Notes: generated by a model from the sequence alone, not told the origin. Counted from the first letter of the stretch, positions 1 through 11,573 are shown. The stretch is DNA of 64,000 nt from Streptomyces sp. NBC_00461 (GCF_036013935.1 NZ_CP107902.1:7225001-7289000), one strand, 5' to 3'. Program-made: numbers and translations.

Positions 1-2
1 TC

Positions 3-1154
3 GCCGCGGCGCGGATGGCGCTGCCCCTCGGTACCCGCCTCGCCGCAGGCACGCTGCGTACCCTCGCGCGCAGCCAACTCCAGGGCGCAGGACCCCAGTC
101 CGGCATGCTCCCCGGTCCGCGACGGGACGCGGGCACCCATCTGCCGCCGGGTTGCACCGGTACGGAAGCCACCCTGCTCTTCCCGGTACTTCTGGCGGAG
201 GCCCGCCGCTGGGGGCTTCCCGAACCCGAGACGGAAGCGTTGCTGCCGGCGGCCGAGCGCTGTCTGGCCTGGCTGCGGACAACCGTCGGCGACGGCACTT
301 ACTTGCGCGACCCGCATCCGAGTGGCCCCGTCCGTTGCGAGATGCAGGCCCACGCCCACCGCGCGGCCCTGCTGGGCGCCGATCTGCTCGATGCGTACGG
401 GAGACCGGGCGGCGCCGAGCTGCGGTACTGGGCGCAGACGCTGCGGACGGCGTTCCGGGAGGACTTCTGGATCGACGACCCGGCGGGCGGCCGACCGGCG
501 GCCGCCCGTGCTCCTGACGGCACCCTGGTGCCGCACCTGGGTGCGGCCGCCGCTCATCTCCTGGACACCGGCCTGCTCGGCGGGGGCGAACTGGCCCCTG
601 GACTGCTCGACAAGGTGCAGACAGAACAACTCGCACGACTGCTCGGCAGCCCGGCCATGGACTCGGGCTGGGGCCTGCGTGGACTGGGCGCGAAGGAAGC
701 CGGATACAACCCGTTCGGCCACCGCAGCGGTGCCGTGCGGGTCCACGAGACGGCGATCGCCGTCGCAGGTCTGGCCGCCGCCGGATACGAGAAGGAGGCG
801 AGTGCGCTCCTGAGAGGCGCGCTGGCGTCGGCAGAGACCTTCGGGCACCGGCTGCCCGAGATGTACGGAGGCGAGCAACGCACCGAAGGGAGCATTCCCC
901 TCCCGCACCCGGCCGCCTGCCGCCCCGCCGCCACCGCGGCGGCCGCAGGCGTGTTGCTGCCGACCACGCTCGCGGGCATCCGCCCCGACGCCCCCGCCCG
1001 GACCGTCACGCTGAGCCCCATGCGCAGCGCCCCCCTCGGCGAGATCGTCCTGACGGGGCTCCGGGTAGCCGGGGCCTCCTTCTCCGTACGGGTCAGCCGG
1101 CTCGGCCTCGTCATGGTCGAGGAGGCGGCCGACGGGCTGCAACTGGGTGTGTGA
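3..1154 (+). CDS. Glycogen debranching (amylo-alpha-1,6-glucosidase-like) enzyme, C-terminal part
   Basis: The reading frame is open to the left edge, so this is the 3' part of a longer gene. The C-terminal half has the layout of GH63/MGH1-type (alpha/alpha)6-barrel debranching domains: a GYNPFGHRSG segment, then an HETAIAVAGL helix, and a LPEMYGG/P.PHPAACRP block like the PELF...P..P.AC.PQ signature of actinobacterial glycogen debranching proteins. These enzymes act on alpha-1,6 branch points or related glucosides in the cytoplasm. The catalytic acids cannot be judged because the N-terminal half is missing. The usual Trp of the HRGSVWP motif is Arg here (HRSGAVRVH), so activity could be altered. 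The stop lies about 130 bp before the Nudix gene, with no obvious terminator between them. Confidence 0.6.
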   Translation, partial: AAARMALPLGTRLAAGTLRTLARSQLQGAGPQSGMLPGPRRDAGTHLPPGCTGTEATLLFPVLLAEARRWGLPEPETEALLPAAERCLAWLRTTVGDGTYLRDPHPSGPVRCEMQAHAHRAALLGADLLDAYGRPGGAELRYWAQTLRTAFREDFWIDDPAGGRPAAARAPDGTLVPHLGAAAAHLLDTGLLGGGELAPGLLDKVQTEQLARLLGSPAMDSGWGLRGLGAKEAGYNPFGHRSGAVRVHETAIAVAGLAAAGYEKEASALLRGALASAETFGHRLPEMYGGEQRTEGSIPLPHPAACRPAATAAAAGVLLPTTLAGIRPDAPARTVTLSPMRSAPLGEIVLTGLRVAGASFSVRVSRLGLVMVEEAADGLQLGV

Positions 1155-1250
1155 CCTCGGACGACGCAGCATCGCGCAACGGCACCGACGAGATGGGAGG
1201 GTCAGATCGGACCGAAGTGGATCAGCCATCGAAGCGGCCGACGAAGGGAG

Positions 1251-1284
1251 TGTTTATCGTCAAGCAGACGACTATGATCGCCGC
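1251..1284 (+). promoter_or_regulatory. Leaderless promoter with operator-like inverted repeat
   Basis: A -35-like TGTTTA (1251-1256) and a -10 TATGAT (1273-1278) are separated by 16 bp. A perfect inverted repeat TCGTC-AAGCA-GACGA (1257-1271) fills that spacer. The Nudix/NrtR-like start codon is 7 bp after the -10 box. A repressor bound here would block RNA polymerase directly. Binding by the downstream protein is inferred. Confidence 0.5.
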
Positions 1285-2043
1285 ATGCCCTACGACCCGT
1301 CAGCATTTCCGCCCTTCGCCGTCACCGTGGACCTGGTAGTGCTGACCGTGCGCCGTCATGCGCTGTGCGCGCTGGCGGTACGCAGGGGGGAATCACCGTT
1401 CCAGGGGCGGTGGGCGCTGCCCGGGGGCTTTGTACGGGCCGACGAGGATCTGGCGCAGGCCGCCGCACGCGAGCTGGCCGAGGAGACCGGGCTGCGTGCC
1501 CACGACCCGTCGGTTCCCGCTCAGGACAACGGCGCTCACCTGGAGCAGCTCGCCACCTACGGTGACCCCAAGCGGGACCCTCGCATGCGCGTCGTCAGCG
1601 TCGCCCACCTGGCGCTGGCCCCCGACCTGCCCGCACCCCGCGCGGGCGGCGACGCCAGCAACGCACGCTGGGCACCGGTCGAGGAGCTGCTTCAGCAGGG
1701 CGGCTACGGCCGCGACGGCGAACCGGTGGCACCGCTCGCCTTCGACCACGCACAGATCCTGTCCGACGGTGTGGAGCGAGCCCGTTCCAAGATCGAGTAC
1801 TCGTCCCTCGCCACGGCGTTCTGCCCCACTGAGTTCACCGTCGGAGAGCTGCGCCGGGTCTACGAGGCGGTGTGGGGTGTGGCACTCGACCCGCGCAACT
1901 TCCATCGCAAGGTGACGGGCACACCGGGCTTCCTCGTCCCCACCGGAGGGACCACCACACGCCAGGGCGGTCGCCCCGCCCAGTTGTTCCGGGCCGGGGG
2001 TGCCACGCTGCTCAACCCCCCGATGCTGCGCCCCGAAGTGTGA
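1285..2043 (+). CDS. Nudix hydrolase with NrtR-type winged-helix C-terminus
   Basis: A 252-aa protein with two parts. Residues 48-70 form a complete Nudix box (G-x5-E-x7-RE-L-x-EE-x-G-L), so the hydrolase centre looks intact. Residues about 165-245 resemble the winged-helix domain of NrtR regulators (FTVGELRRVYEAVWG, then NFHRKV and a RPAQLFR ending). NrtR proteins are Nudix-derived repressors of NAD metabolism that respond to ADP-ribose; some keep hydrolase activity. I chose ATG 1285 rather than the upstream in-frame starts because a -10 box (TATGAT, 1273-1278) lies 7 bp before it. This predicts a leaderless mRNA. An inverted repeat sits in the promoter spacer, which suits autoregulation. 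No NAD-biosynthesis gene is adjacent, so the target pathway is unknown. Confidence 0.75.
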   Translation: MPYDPSAFPPFAVTVDLVVLTVRRHALCALAVRRGESPFQGRWALPGGFVRADEDLAQAAARELAEETGLRAHDPSVPAQDNGAHLEQLATYGDPKRDPRMRVVSVAHLALAPDLPAPRAGGDASNARWAPVEELLQQGGYGRDGEPVAPLAFDHAQILSDGVERARSKIEYSSLATAFCPTEFTVGELRRVYEAVWGVALDPRNFHRKVTGTPGFLVPTGGTTTRQGGRPAQLFRAGGATLLNPPMLRPEV

Positions 2044-2152
2044 CGCAGGAGCCCGGACTCGGCGCGGCCGGCTCAGCGGAGAGCAGCCAACACGGCTGGA
2101 GCGGACCGGTCTCGGCCCACGAAGTGGGCGCGCGATCCAGGAAAAAACGGAC

Positions 2153-2164
2153 ATAGCGCGCTAT
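2153..2164. promoter_or_regulatory. 12-bp palindrome before the fused ABC gene
   Basis: ATAGCGCGCTAT is a perfect palindrome ending 10 bp before the GTG start at 2175. It could be an operator, since there is no Shine-Dalgarno sequence in that place. The binding protein is unknown. Confidence 0.35.
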
Positions 2165-2174
2165 CTTGCTGCGG

Positions 2175-4166
2175 GTGATCCAGGTCTTCGGATTGACCAG
2201 CAATCCCCGCAAGGAGCTTGCGCCCGCCGTCGATGACGTCTCCTTCGATGCACGCGCAGGCCACGTCACCGCGCTGCTCGGCCCGAGGGGGGCGGGCAAG
2301 ACGACCGCACTCAGACTCATGCTCGAGCTCCAACAGGGCCGTGGCATCACCTATTTCAGGGGCCGCCCCCTGCACCGCATCGCCCATCCCTCGCGCGAGG
2401 TCGGCGTGCTCCTGGGTGACGTACCGGGACACCCGGCCCGCACGGTCCGAGGCCATCTCCGCATGCTGTGTGCCGCCGCGGGAGTCCCCGTCCGCCGCGC
2501 CGACGAGGTCCTCGAAGTGGTCGGCCTCGTCAGCCTTCGCGACGAGCGCCTCGGCACCCTCTCCCGCGGCATGGACCGTCGCCTCGGCCTGGCCTGCGCC
2601 CTGCTCCCCGATCCGCACACCCTCGTACTCGACGAGCCCGCCGATGGACTCTCCACCCGCGAGACCCGCTGGCTGTACGGCATGCTGCGCGCGCACGCGG
2701 CCCAGGGCGGCACGGTCCTGCTGACCACGGCCGACTCCAAAGAGGCCGCCGGTAGCGCCGACCGGGTCGTCACACTGGAGCAGGGAAGACTCGTCGCCGA
2801 CCAGAGCTCCGGCGACTTCGCCCGCACCCGGCTGCGCCCCCGCGTCGCCGTCCGCAGCCCGCACGCCGCGCGCCTGGCCGCCCAGCTCACCAAGGAAGCC
2901 CGCGGCGCGCGGCGATCCGTCGAGGTCGTGCGTGAGCGCGGCAACCGCCTGTCCGTGTACGGCAGTACCTGCGCCGACGTCGGCGAGACCGCGTTCCGCC
3001 ACGGCATCCTCGTACATCAACTCGCGGACGAAATCGGGGACATGGGGCCCGGAGCGATGGAAACCCCCATCAGAGAACCGGAAGCCGCCGACGAGCCGTC
3101 GAGACCGGAAAGGTCGCGCACCGCGGACCCGGCTCGGAGCCCCGGTATGGCACTTCAGCGGGCAGCCACCGAAGCGCATTCCGCGACGCCGGCGAGTGCG
3201 GCTCATGAAACGCGCCCCCATTCCGCTTCCCGGACTCAGGGCGACGGGCTGCACGACGCCGACCCCCTGAGGTCACCCGGCACCGAACCCTCATCGCGCG
3301 TACCGTCCAGTTGTGTCGCGATGCCGGCCTCGCGCCCCGCTGGAGCCGACGTCGAAGACGCGTCTCGCCTGCCACCCCCCATCTCCGTCCGCACCGCGCC
3401 CAGCCCCCTCCGCCCCCTTCGCTACGAGATCCGTCGTGCCGCCGGCATCGGCACCGGGTTTCTCACCGCGGCCGCTGTGCTCGTCGTGTCGGCTCTCGCC
3501 GCCGTCGTCCTGGCACGGATCGGGCACACCCCGCAGTCGCGCCTGCTGGTCGCGTGGCCGCGGGAACTGCCGCTTCCTCCTGCCGCCCTCGGTGCGGGAC
3601 TGCTGGGTGCGCTGGCCTTCGGCGACGAGTTCCGCCACCCCGCGCTGGCGGCGGACCGCGGCACCGTGCCCCGTCGGCTGGGGCTGCTCGCCGCGAAACT
3701 CTTCGTCGCCACTGCCACCGCGCTGATGCTGGCCTTCCTCACGGTCGGCTGCGACGCCGAAATGCTCTATCTCGTATACGGACGGGAGCTCACGCAGGTT
3801 CCCGGGGACTGGCTTTCGCTGAGTGCGAGTTGGCTCGGACTGGTTGTCGGCTGCGCCTGGGCCGGAGTGCTGGCCGCCGGCGTCTTCCGGTCCACCACTG
3901 CGGGACTTGCTGCCGTACTCGGAGTACCGGTCCTCGTTGTTCCCCTCGTACAAAAGGCCTTGGCGGGATCGTCCGTGCGTACAGCGGCCGGGTTTCCGCT
4001 GCGGCTGCGAGAGACGTTCCTCATGCAGTGGCCTTTCGGGGGAGAGCGCTATCTGTCCGCCGTCGCGCGCGTGGTCGCCCAACCCGTGGGTGGCGCCCTG
4101 ACGTTGTCGCTCAGCGCTCTGCTCTGCGCGTATCTGCTCACCACCCTGCGCAGCAGGGTCCGATGA
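2175..4166 (+). CDS. ABC transporter, fused ATPase and membrane domain
   Basis: A 663-aa one-polypeptide ABC protein. Residues 1-215 are an ATPase: Walker A GPRGAGKTT, Walker B TLVLDEPAD, and a degenerate signature LSRGM where LSGGQ is usual. Residues about 290-410 are a Pro/Ser/Arg-rich low-complexity linker. The C-terminal 250 residues hold about six hydrophobic segments, as in ABC-2 permeases. Substrate is unknown; ABC-2 systems usually export lipids, drugs or polymers. GTG 2175 (MIQVFGL) was chosen over TTG 2166 by start-codon preference; no ribosome site is visible for either. The gene lies directly before whiH with about 160 bp between. The altered signature may mean weak ATPase activity or a regulatory role. 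Confidence 0.7.
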   Translation: MIQVFGLTSNPRKELAPAVDDVSFDARAGHVTALLGPRGAGKTTALRLMLELQQGRGITYFRGRPLHRIAHPSREVGVLLGDVPGHPARTVRGHLRMLCAAAGVPVRRADEVLEVVGLVSLRDERLGTLSRGMDRRLGLACALLPDPHTLVLDEPADGLSTRETRWLYGMLRAHAAQGGTVLLTTADSKEAAGSADRVVTLEQGRLVADQSSGDFARTRLRPRVAVRSPHAARLAAQLTKEARGARRSVEVVRERGNRLSVYGSTCADVGETAFRHGILVHQLADEIGDMGPGAMETPIREPEAADEPSRPERSRTADPARSPGMALQRAATEAHSATPASAAHETRPHSASRTQGDGLHDADPLRSPGTEPSSRVPSSCVAMPASRPAGADVEDASRLPPPISVRTAPSPLRPLRYEIRRAAGIGTGFLTAAAVLVVSALAAVVLARIGHTPQSRLLVAWPRELPLPPAALGAGLLGALAFGDEFRHPALAADRGTVPRRLGLLAAKLFVATATALMLAFLTVGCDAEMLYLVYGRELTQVPGDWLSLSASWLGLVVGCAWAGVLAAGVFRSTTAGLAAVLGVPVLVVPLVQKALAGSSVRTAAGFPLRLRETFLMQWPFGGERYLSAVARVVAQPVGGALTLSLSALLCAYLLTTLRSRVR

Positions 4167-4227
4167 CCACCGTCCGCGCGCTTTCGGCGCACCCTGTGCG
4201 CAACTCCCTGGGGTAAGCCCATTTCTT

Positions 4228-4235
4228 TCCGATAA
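4228..4235 (+). promoter_or_regulatory. Possible WhiG-type -10 element of whiH
   Basis: TCCGATAA matches the -10 element (GCCGATAA) of promoters read by the flagellar/sporulation sigma factor family, which includes WhiG. whiH is an established WhiG target in Streptomyces. The nearest -35-like TAAG (4214-4217) is only 10 bp away where 15 is expected, so the assignment is tentative. Confidence 0.4.
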
Positions 4236-4327
4236 GGCGTCAATTGCGACGGGGTGAGCGATCACCCTTTCGTGTGCTTTTCACCAAAGACCTCAAGGCA
4301 GTTGAGAACGACGCCGACAAAGGATCC

Positions 4328-5215
4328 GTGAGTACCCTTGCGCACACCATGATGACCGCCGCCCGCTCCGCAGACTCAGGTCTCGTCGGCCCGGGCGAAC
4401 TCGACCGCTACCCCTACGCCGAGACCCCCGTGGTCGACCGCGTCGGAGCCCCCGCCTGGGAGAGCGCGGACCCGGAGCTGAGCCGCGTCGGGCGGCGTGC
4501 CGCAGGCAGCCGGGGACGTGGGCTGCATGGCCAACTCGTCCAGCAGCTTGGCCAGATGATCGTCTCCGGTGACCTGGGCGCCGACCGTCCGCTGGTGCCG
4601 GAGGAGATCGGCCAGCGCTTCGAGGTCTCCCGCACCGTCGTCCGTGAGTCGCTCCGCGTGCTGGAGGCCAAGGGCCTGGTAAGTGCCCGCCCGAACGTCG
4701 GCACGCGCGTGCGCCCCGTCAGCGACTGGAACCTTCTCGACCCTGACATCATCGAATGGCGCGCCTTCGGGCCGCAGCGTGACGACCAGCGCCGCGAGCT
4801 GAGCGAGCTGCGCTGGACGATGGAGCCGCTCGCCGCCCGTCTCGCCGCGGGGCACGGGCGCGAGGACGTCCAGCAGCGGCTCGCTGACATGGTCGAGATC
4901 ATGGGGCACGCGATGGGGCAGGGTGACGCCATCACCTTCGCCCGCGCCGATGCCGAGTTCCACTCCCTGCTCATCCAGGTCGCGGGCAACCGGATGCTGG
5001 AGCACCTGTCCGGGATCGTTTCGGCGGCCCTCCATGTCTCCGGTGGTCCGGTCACCGGCTGTGACCGGCCGAACGAGACCTCGCTGGGGCACCACGGCAG
5101 GATCGTCGACGCCCTTGCCACGGGGGACGGCGCGGCGGCCGAATCGGCCATGCGTCAGCTGCTCACGGTCCACCCCGAGGTGGAGCGCGTGGTGCCCGCG
5201 CCGCGCGAACACTGA
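4328..5215 (+). CDS. whiH: WhiH, FadR-family sporulation regulator
   Basis: A 295-aa GntR/FadR-family transcription factor. A winged helix occupies residues about 60-135 (LVPEEIGQRFEVSRTVVRESLRVLE in two blocks), followed by an FCD ligand-binding domain (about 145-280) with the usual helical pattern. Its place immediately upstream of hrdB is the hallmark position of whiH in Streptomyces. There it controls sporulation septation and is itself switched on by WhiG. The GTG start at 4328 is preceded by AAAGGA at good spacing, so I prefer it to the longer in-frame opening at 4244. A strong 20-bp-stem terminator follows and separates it from hrdB. Confidence 0.9.
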   Translation: MSTLAHTMMTAARSADSGLVGPGELDRYPYAETPVVDRVGAPAWESADPELSRVGRRAAGSRGRGLHGQLVQQLGQMIVSGDLGADRPLVPEEIGQRFEVSRTVVRESLRVLEAKGLVSARPNVGTRVRPVSDWNLLDPDIIEWRAFGPQRDDQRRELSELRWTMEPLAARLAAGHGREDVQQRLADMVEIMGHAMGQGDAITFARADAEFHSLLIQVAGNRMLEHLSGIVSAALHVSGGPVTGCDRPNETSLGHHGRIVDALATGDGAAAESAMRQLLTVHPEVERVVPAPREH

Positions 5216-5243
5216 CCGCACACCGCGGGCGGCGCGGACGGGG

Positions 5244-5268
5244 GATGCCTCCCCCCTCCTGAGGCATC
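5244..5268 (+). terminator. Hairpin downstream of whiH
   Basis: Arms GATGCCTC (5244-5251) and GAGGCATC (5261-5268) form an 8-bp stem just after the whiH stop. It probably acts together with the larger hairpin that follows. Confidence 0.45.
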
Positions 5269-5288
5269 GCTCGGTCGTCGAACCGCCT

Positions 5289-5333
5289 CCGTCGGACCCC
5301 GCAGGATCCGCGAGATCCTGCGGGGTCCGACGG
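5289..5333 (+). terminator. Strong intrinsic terminator between whiH and hrdB
   Basis: Two perfect 20-base arms (5289-5308 and 5314-5333) with a 5-base loop form an unusually long stem. No U-tract follows, as is common in Streptomyces. It insulates hrdB from whiH transcription. Confidence 0.8.
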
Positions 5334-5451
5334 CGCAACGGGCCGCGAGGCCCTTGGGGAGCCCCGGCCTAACCCATGGATGACCTTGTCTGTCTATGTC
5401 TGACCACTTTTGAGCGCTTACGGGGTGTGACTCGGGCCACGCAGAATGGGC

Positions 5452-5478
5452 GTAACACTCGCGGAGACAGCGCGATGA
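5452..5478 (+). promoter_or_regulatory. hrdB promoter, ShbA-like
   Basis: GTAAC (from 5452), a 16-bp spacer and CGATGA (5473-5478) resemble the motif described for the ECF sigma factor ShbA, which transcribes hrdB in Streptomyces. The predicted leader is about 155 nt. Identification rests on motif resemblance and gene context. Confidence 0.55.
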
Positions 5479-5641
5479 CCTAAGAGGTGACAGCCGAGGA
5501 GGGAATACGGACGCCGTTTGCGGCGCTGTGCATCTTCCCGGCCCTCGCCCGCGCCGTCGGCCCAATCCCCAAGCCGGTGGTCGGCTCCTGTCCGCCTGGA
5601 TGGGGCCGGAAGCCGTTTTCCAACGTTCCGAGAGGTTGTTC

Positions 5642-7174
<1,533 letters not shown>

Positions 7175-7193
7175 GTCGCCCTCGGACGACATC

Positions 7194-7229
7194 GAAGGCC
7201 CGGTTCCCCAGGTGGGGGACCGGGCCTTC
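7194..7229 (+). terminator. hrdB terminator
   Basis: Two 16-base arms (7194-7209 and 7214-7229) pair with a single G-U wobble around a 4-base loop, 20 bp after the hrdB stop. Confidence 0.8.
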
Positions 7230-7308
7230 TCGTGCTGTCGCGGGTGCGGGGTGCGACGGACTGGATGACCCTGGGTCTCCCATGATCCACCCAGAGTGAG
7301 GAGCCTGT

Positions 7309-8175
7309 ATGCGTCGTCCCTTTGTCCGTGCGCTGGCCCGGCCGCTGGTCCTTGCGGCCGCAGCGACCGCAATACCGTTGCTCTCCACCGCCTCTGTGGC
7401 CGCCGACAGCGTGGTCATAGGGAGTTTCCCGATCGACGTGTCAGCGAGCCCGTGGACGGTGGCGCTGTCCAGCCGTGACCGGTTCGGGGGTACGCGTGCG
7501 GGGCAGTTCTGCGGCGGTGTGGCCATCGACGCCACGACCGTGCTCACCGCGGCCCACTGCATGAGCGAGGACGTCCTGGGCGCGCCGTCGAAGCGCGTCA
7601 CCGACCTGAAGGTCATCGTCAATCGTACGGACCTGCTGTCGAAGCACGGCCAGGAGATCCCGGTACGCGACATCCGGGTGAATCCCGACTACGACAGTGC
7701 CAACAACGCCGAGGACTTCGCCATGCTCACCCTCGCCGAACCGCTGCCGCGCAGTTCAGTCATCGGGATGGCGTCCTCCGACGATCCTGCCTACAAGCCC
7801 GGCACGAGCGCCATGGTCACCGGGTGGGGAGACCTCACGGGCGGCGGCGACTATGCGCGCAGTCTGCGGGCCACCCGCTTGCACGTGCTGCCCGACGCCA
7901 GGTGCGCGGAGGCGTATCCGGGCGGTATCGACGGCACGTATCTCCCGAAAAGCATGCTGTGCGCCGGGGAGGCGGGAGGCGGCCATGACGCCTGCCAGGG
8001 GGACAGCGGCGGCCCCCTCGTCGCCCAGGGGAAACTGATCGGGCTCGTGTCCTGGGGCAGCGGCTGCGGTCGTGCGGGTAGCCCCGGCGTCTATACGCGC
8101 GTCTCCGAGGCCGTACGGGCCCTGGGACGGAGCGGTGGTGGAAGTACGCCTGGCAGGGGTGCTGACGGGGGCTGA
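7309..8175 (+). CDS. Secreted trypsin-like serine protease (S1 family)
   Basis: A 288-aa secreted protease. Residues 1-32 are a signal peptide (MRRPFVRAL, then a hydrophobic run ending near SVAA). The catalytic triad is visible as His83 (LTAAHC), Asp136 (EDFAML) and Ser233 (GDSGGP). Asp227, six residues before the serine, predicts trypsin-like cleavage after Arg/Lys. Six cysteines can form the usual three disulfides. There is little or no propeptide between signal and the protease domain. GAGGAG precedes the ATG. It lies between hrdB and the small zinc-motif gene and has its own terminator. Its natural substrate cannot be told from sequence. Confidence 0.9.
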   Translation: MRRPFVRALARPLVLAAAATAIPLLSTASVAADSVVIGSFPIDVSASPWTVALSSRDRFGGTRAGQFCGGVAIDATTVLTAAHCMSEDVLGAPSKRVTDLKVIVNRTDLLSKHGQEIPVRDIRVNPDYDSANNAEDFAMLTLAEPLPRSSVIGMASSDDPAYKPGTSAMVTGWGDLTGGGDYARSLRATRLHVLPDARCAEAYPGGIDGTYLPKSMLCAGEAGGGHDACQGDSGGPLVAQGKLIGLVSWGSGCGRAGSPGVYTRVSEAVRALGRSGGGSTPGRGADGG

Positions 8176-8197
8176 GCGGCCTCTCGGGTACGAGTGC

Positions 8198-8235
8198 GGG
8201 CGGTGCGGTCCCTGAAAACAGGGGCCGCACCGCCC
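8198..8235. terminator. Bidirectional terminator between convergent genes
   Basis: Two 17-base arms (8198-8214 and 8219-8235) with an AAAA loop and one G-U pair lie between the protease stop and the stop of the opposing small gene. Confidence 0.8.
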
Positions 8236-8280
8236 GTATACCGGCCTGTGCCGGAGCTGGCTCGTCGGGTATGCGAGGTA

Positions 8281-8511
8281 TCAGCGCTCTTCTTCGGACG
8301 CGGATTCGGGAACGGTCGTCAGCCGCTCCGTCTCGTCCTGTATCTCAGCGGCGATCTTCTTGAGTTCCGGCTCGAACTTGCGGCCGTGGTGGGCGCAGAA
8401 GAGCAGTTCTCCGCCGCTGAGCAGCACAACGCGCACGTAGGCCTGTGCACCGCAGCGGTCGCAGCGATCGGCGGCCGTCAGTGGGCTCGCGGGGGTCAGA
8501 ACAGTAGTCAC
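8281..8511 (-). CDS. Small zinc-motif protein, DUF7455 family
   Basis: A 76-aa protein with a likely zinc site: CDRCG near residues 17-21 and CAHHG near residues 39-43 form a Cys2-Cys/His cluster. The C-terminal third is charged and probably helical (EPELKKIAAEIQDE). The family is widespread in actinobacteria and has no established function. It is transcribed divergently from parE and convergently with the protease gene. The GTG start gives the N-terminus MTTVLTPASPLTAADRC. A role in binding nucleic acid or protein is possible but not shown. Confidence 0.75.
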   Translation of the reverse strand: MTTVLTPASPLTAADRCDRCGAQAYVRVVLLSGGELLFCAHHGRKFEPELKKIAAEIQDETERLTTVPESASEEER

Positions 8512-8953
8512 GTCGCCTCTTCTCTAGCTCGACGAGCTGTCGTACCAGGGTCAACATCCAACCAGCCCCAAAACGTTCCCGCCCGGGGCTTTTCCTCGAA
8601 AAAATCTCTCGAGGCCGGCTGTCTGCTGCCGGTTGGCGGCGAATGTGCCGTATTGCGTGTCTTTGTGTCTTACGGGTTCGCGCAGTTTGTCAACGTCAGG
8701 TCCTCCCGGCTGGCTTGCCGGTTGTTCATGAGGACGTGCCCGGAGCCTAAATGGTTCATGCCTGGAAGGGAACGTGATATGTACTTCACTCCATCGAGGG
8801 ATCGAACAAGTATACGACCCTGGTCTACTCTTAACTTCACACGAGGGTGGCGTTACAACCGCTCTACCAGGCCTCGGTACCCTCTTGACGGCAACCGAAG
8901 CCGAGCCCTTACCCACAAGGGCCCCACCTGAAATTCAGCGAGGAGCGAACCGC
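8512..8953. other. 442-bp divergent intergenic region before parE
   Basis: No ORF or RNA gene is supported. Visible elements are an inverted repeat CCTCGA/TCGAGG (8594-8599 and 8609-8614) in an A-rich patch and a direct repeat GTTCATG (8724-8730 and 8754-8760, 30 bp apart). The parE ribosome site GAGGAG lies at 8939-8944. Promoters for both flanking genes should be here, but no -35/-10 pair stands out. Confidence 0.5.
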
Positions 8954-11074
<2,121 letters not shown>

Positions 11075-11093
11075 CCGCTGCGCTCGGCCTGGC

Positions 11094-11113
11094 GGGGGCT
11101 GGGCGGGGCGGGG
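11094..11113 (+). other. G-quadruplex motif in the parE 3' region
   Basis: Four G-tracts of 3-5 bases with 1-2-base loops begin 20 bp after the parE stop. On the sense strand this could fold in the transcript. Confidence 0.45.
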
Positions 11114-11388
11114 ATAGCGGGCTGGGCCTGGGGGCGGAGATCGGCTGGCTCGGCCCCGAGATGCAGCGCTCGCTCGATGGGCCCTGGCTCGGGCGGCCGG
11201 CGTTGATTGGGTCAGGTGTCCGGCCAGGGCTTTGGGGTCTTATGCCGCGCCCCGGCTTGGGGCGAGGGGCCGGCGGCCTGGGCTGGCCTTGTCCCGGGCT
11301 GGGCGCTGAGCGCTGACCTCGGCAGAAGGATTGCCGGGTGCCGGGTGAGGGGCAGGTTGGCAGCCAGGGCCAGGGCAGGGCCAGTGCC

Positions 11389-11409
11389 GGGGCCGGGGCC
11401 GGGGCAGGG
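11389..11409 (+). other. Second G-quadruplex motif
   Basis: GGGG tracts at 11389-11392, 11395-11398 and 11401-11404 and GGG at 11407-11409 have 2-base loops. This is a textbook G4 pattern on the + strand. Confidence 0.5.
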
Positions 11410-11526
11410 ACCGGGCCAGCGGGTGGGCTCCACCCGTGGGTGGATGCCTCGGCGGGGTGCGGATCCACCCACGATCCACCCCAGCTCCGATCTGCTGACC
11501 TGCGAATCTCCGTAGCGTCGAAGGCG

Positions 11527-11546
11527 TCGACAGCACTCGCTGTCGA
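11527..11546. promoter_or_regulatory. Inverted repeat before the CcdC-like/two-component operon
   Basis: TCGACAGC-actc-GCTGTCGA is a perfect 8-bp inverted repeat, 28 bp before the ATG at 11574. It may be an operator or a 5'-UTR hairpin. The co-transcribed response regulator is one candidate binder. Confidence 0.45.
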
Positions 11547-11573
11547 TCCCTTTCCTCGCTCACGGAGGCTCTG

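Larger units (their letters stand above)
11075..11573. other. 499-bp G-rich non-coding region after parE
   Basis: No convincing gene. The + strand is extremely G-rich, with GGGC/GGGCC tracts and short near-repeats of GCCAGGGC. Two four-tract G-quadruplex motifs are visible (annotated separately). Open frames here are low in complexity (Pro/Gly/Ala/Arg) and look like by-products of composition. A perfect inverted repeat lies near its right end. Confidence 0.55.

Noticed and set aside
2073..3254. A 393-codon minus-strand frame over the fused ABC gene
   Set aside because: Composition follows the opposite-strand shadow of a GC-rich gene; no domain, start signal or gene spacing supports it.
8790..8815. 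Possible LexA (SOS) box near GAACAAGTATAC before parE
   Set aside because: The second half-site GTTC is missing, so the palindrome needed for LexA is not present.
11212..11472. Pro/Gly-rich minus-strand frame after parE
   Set aside because: It arises from the G-tracts of the + strand and has no ribosome site or family resemblance.
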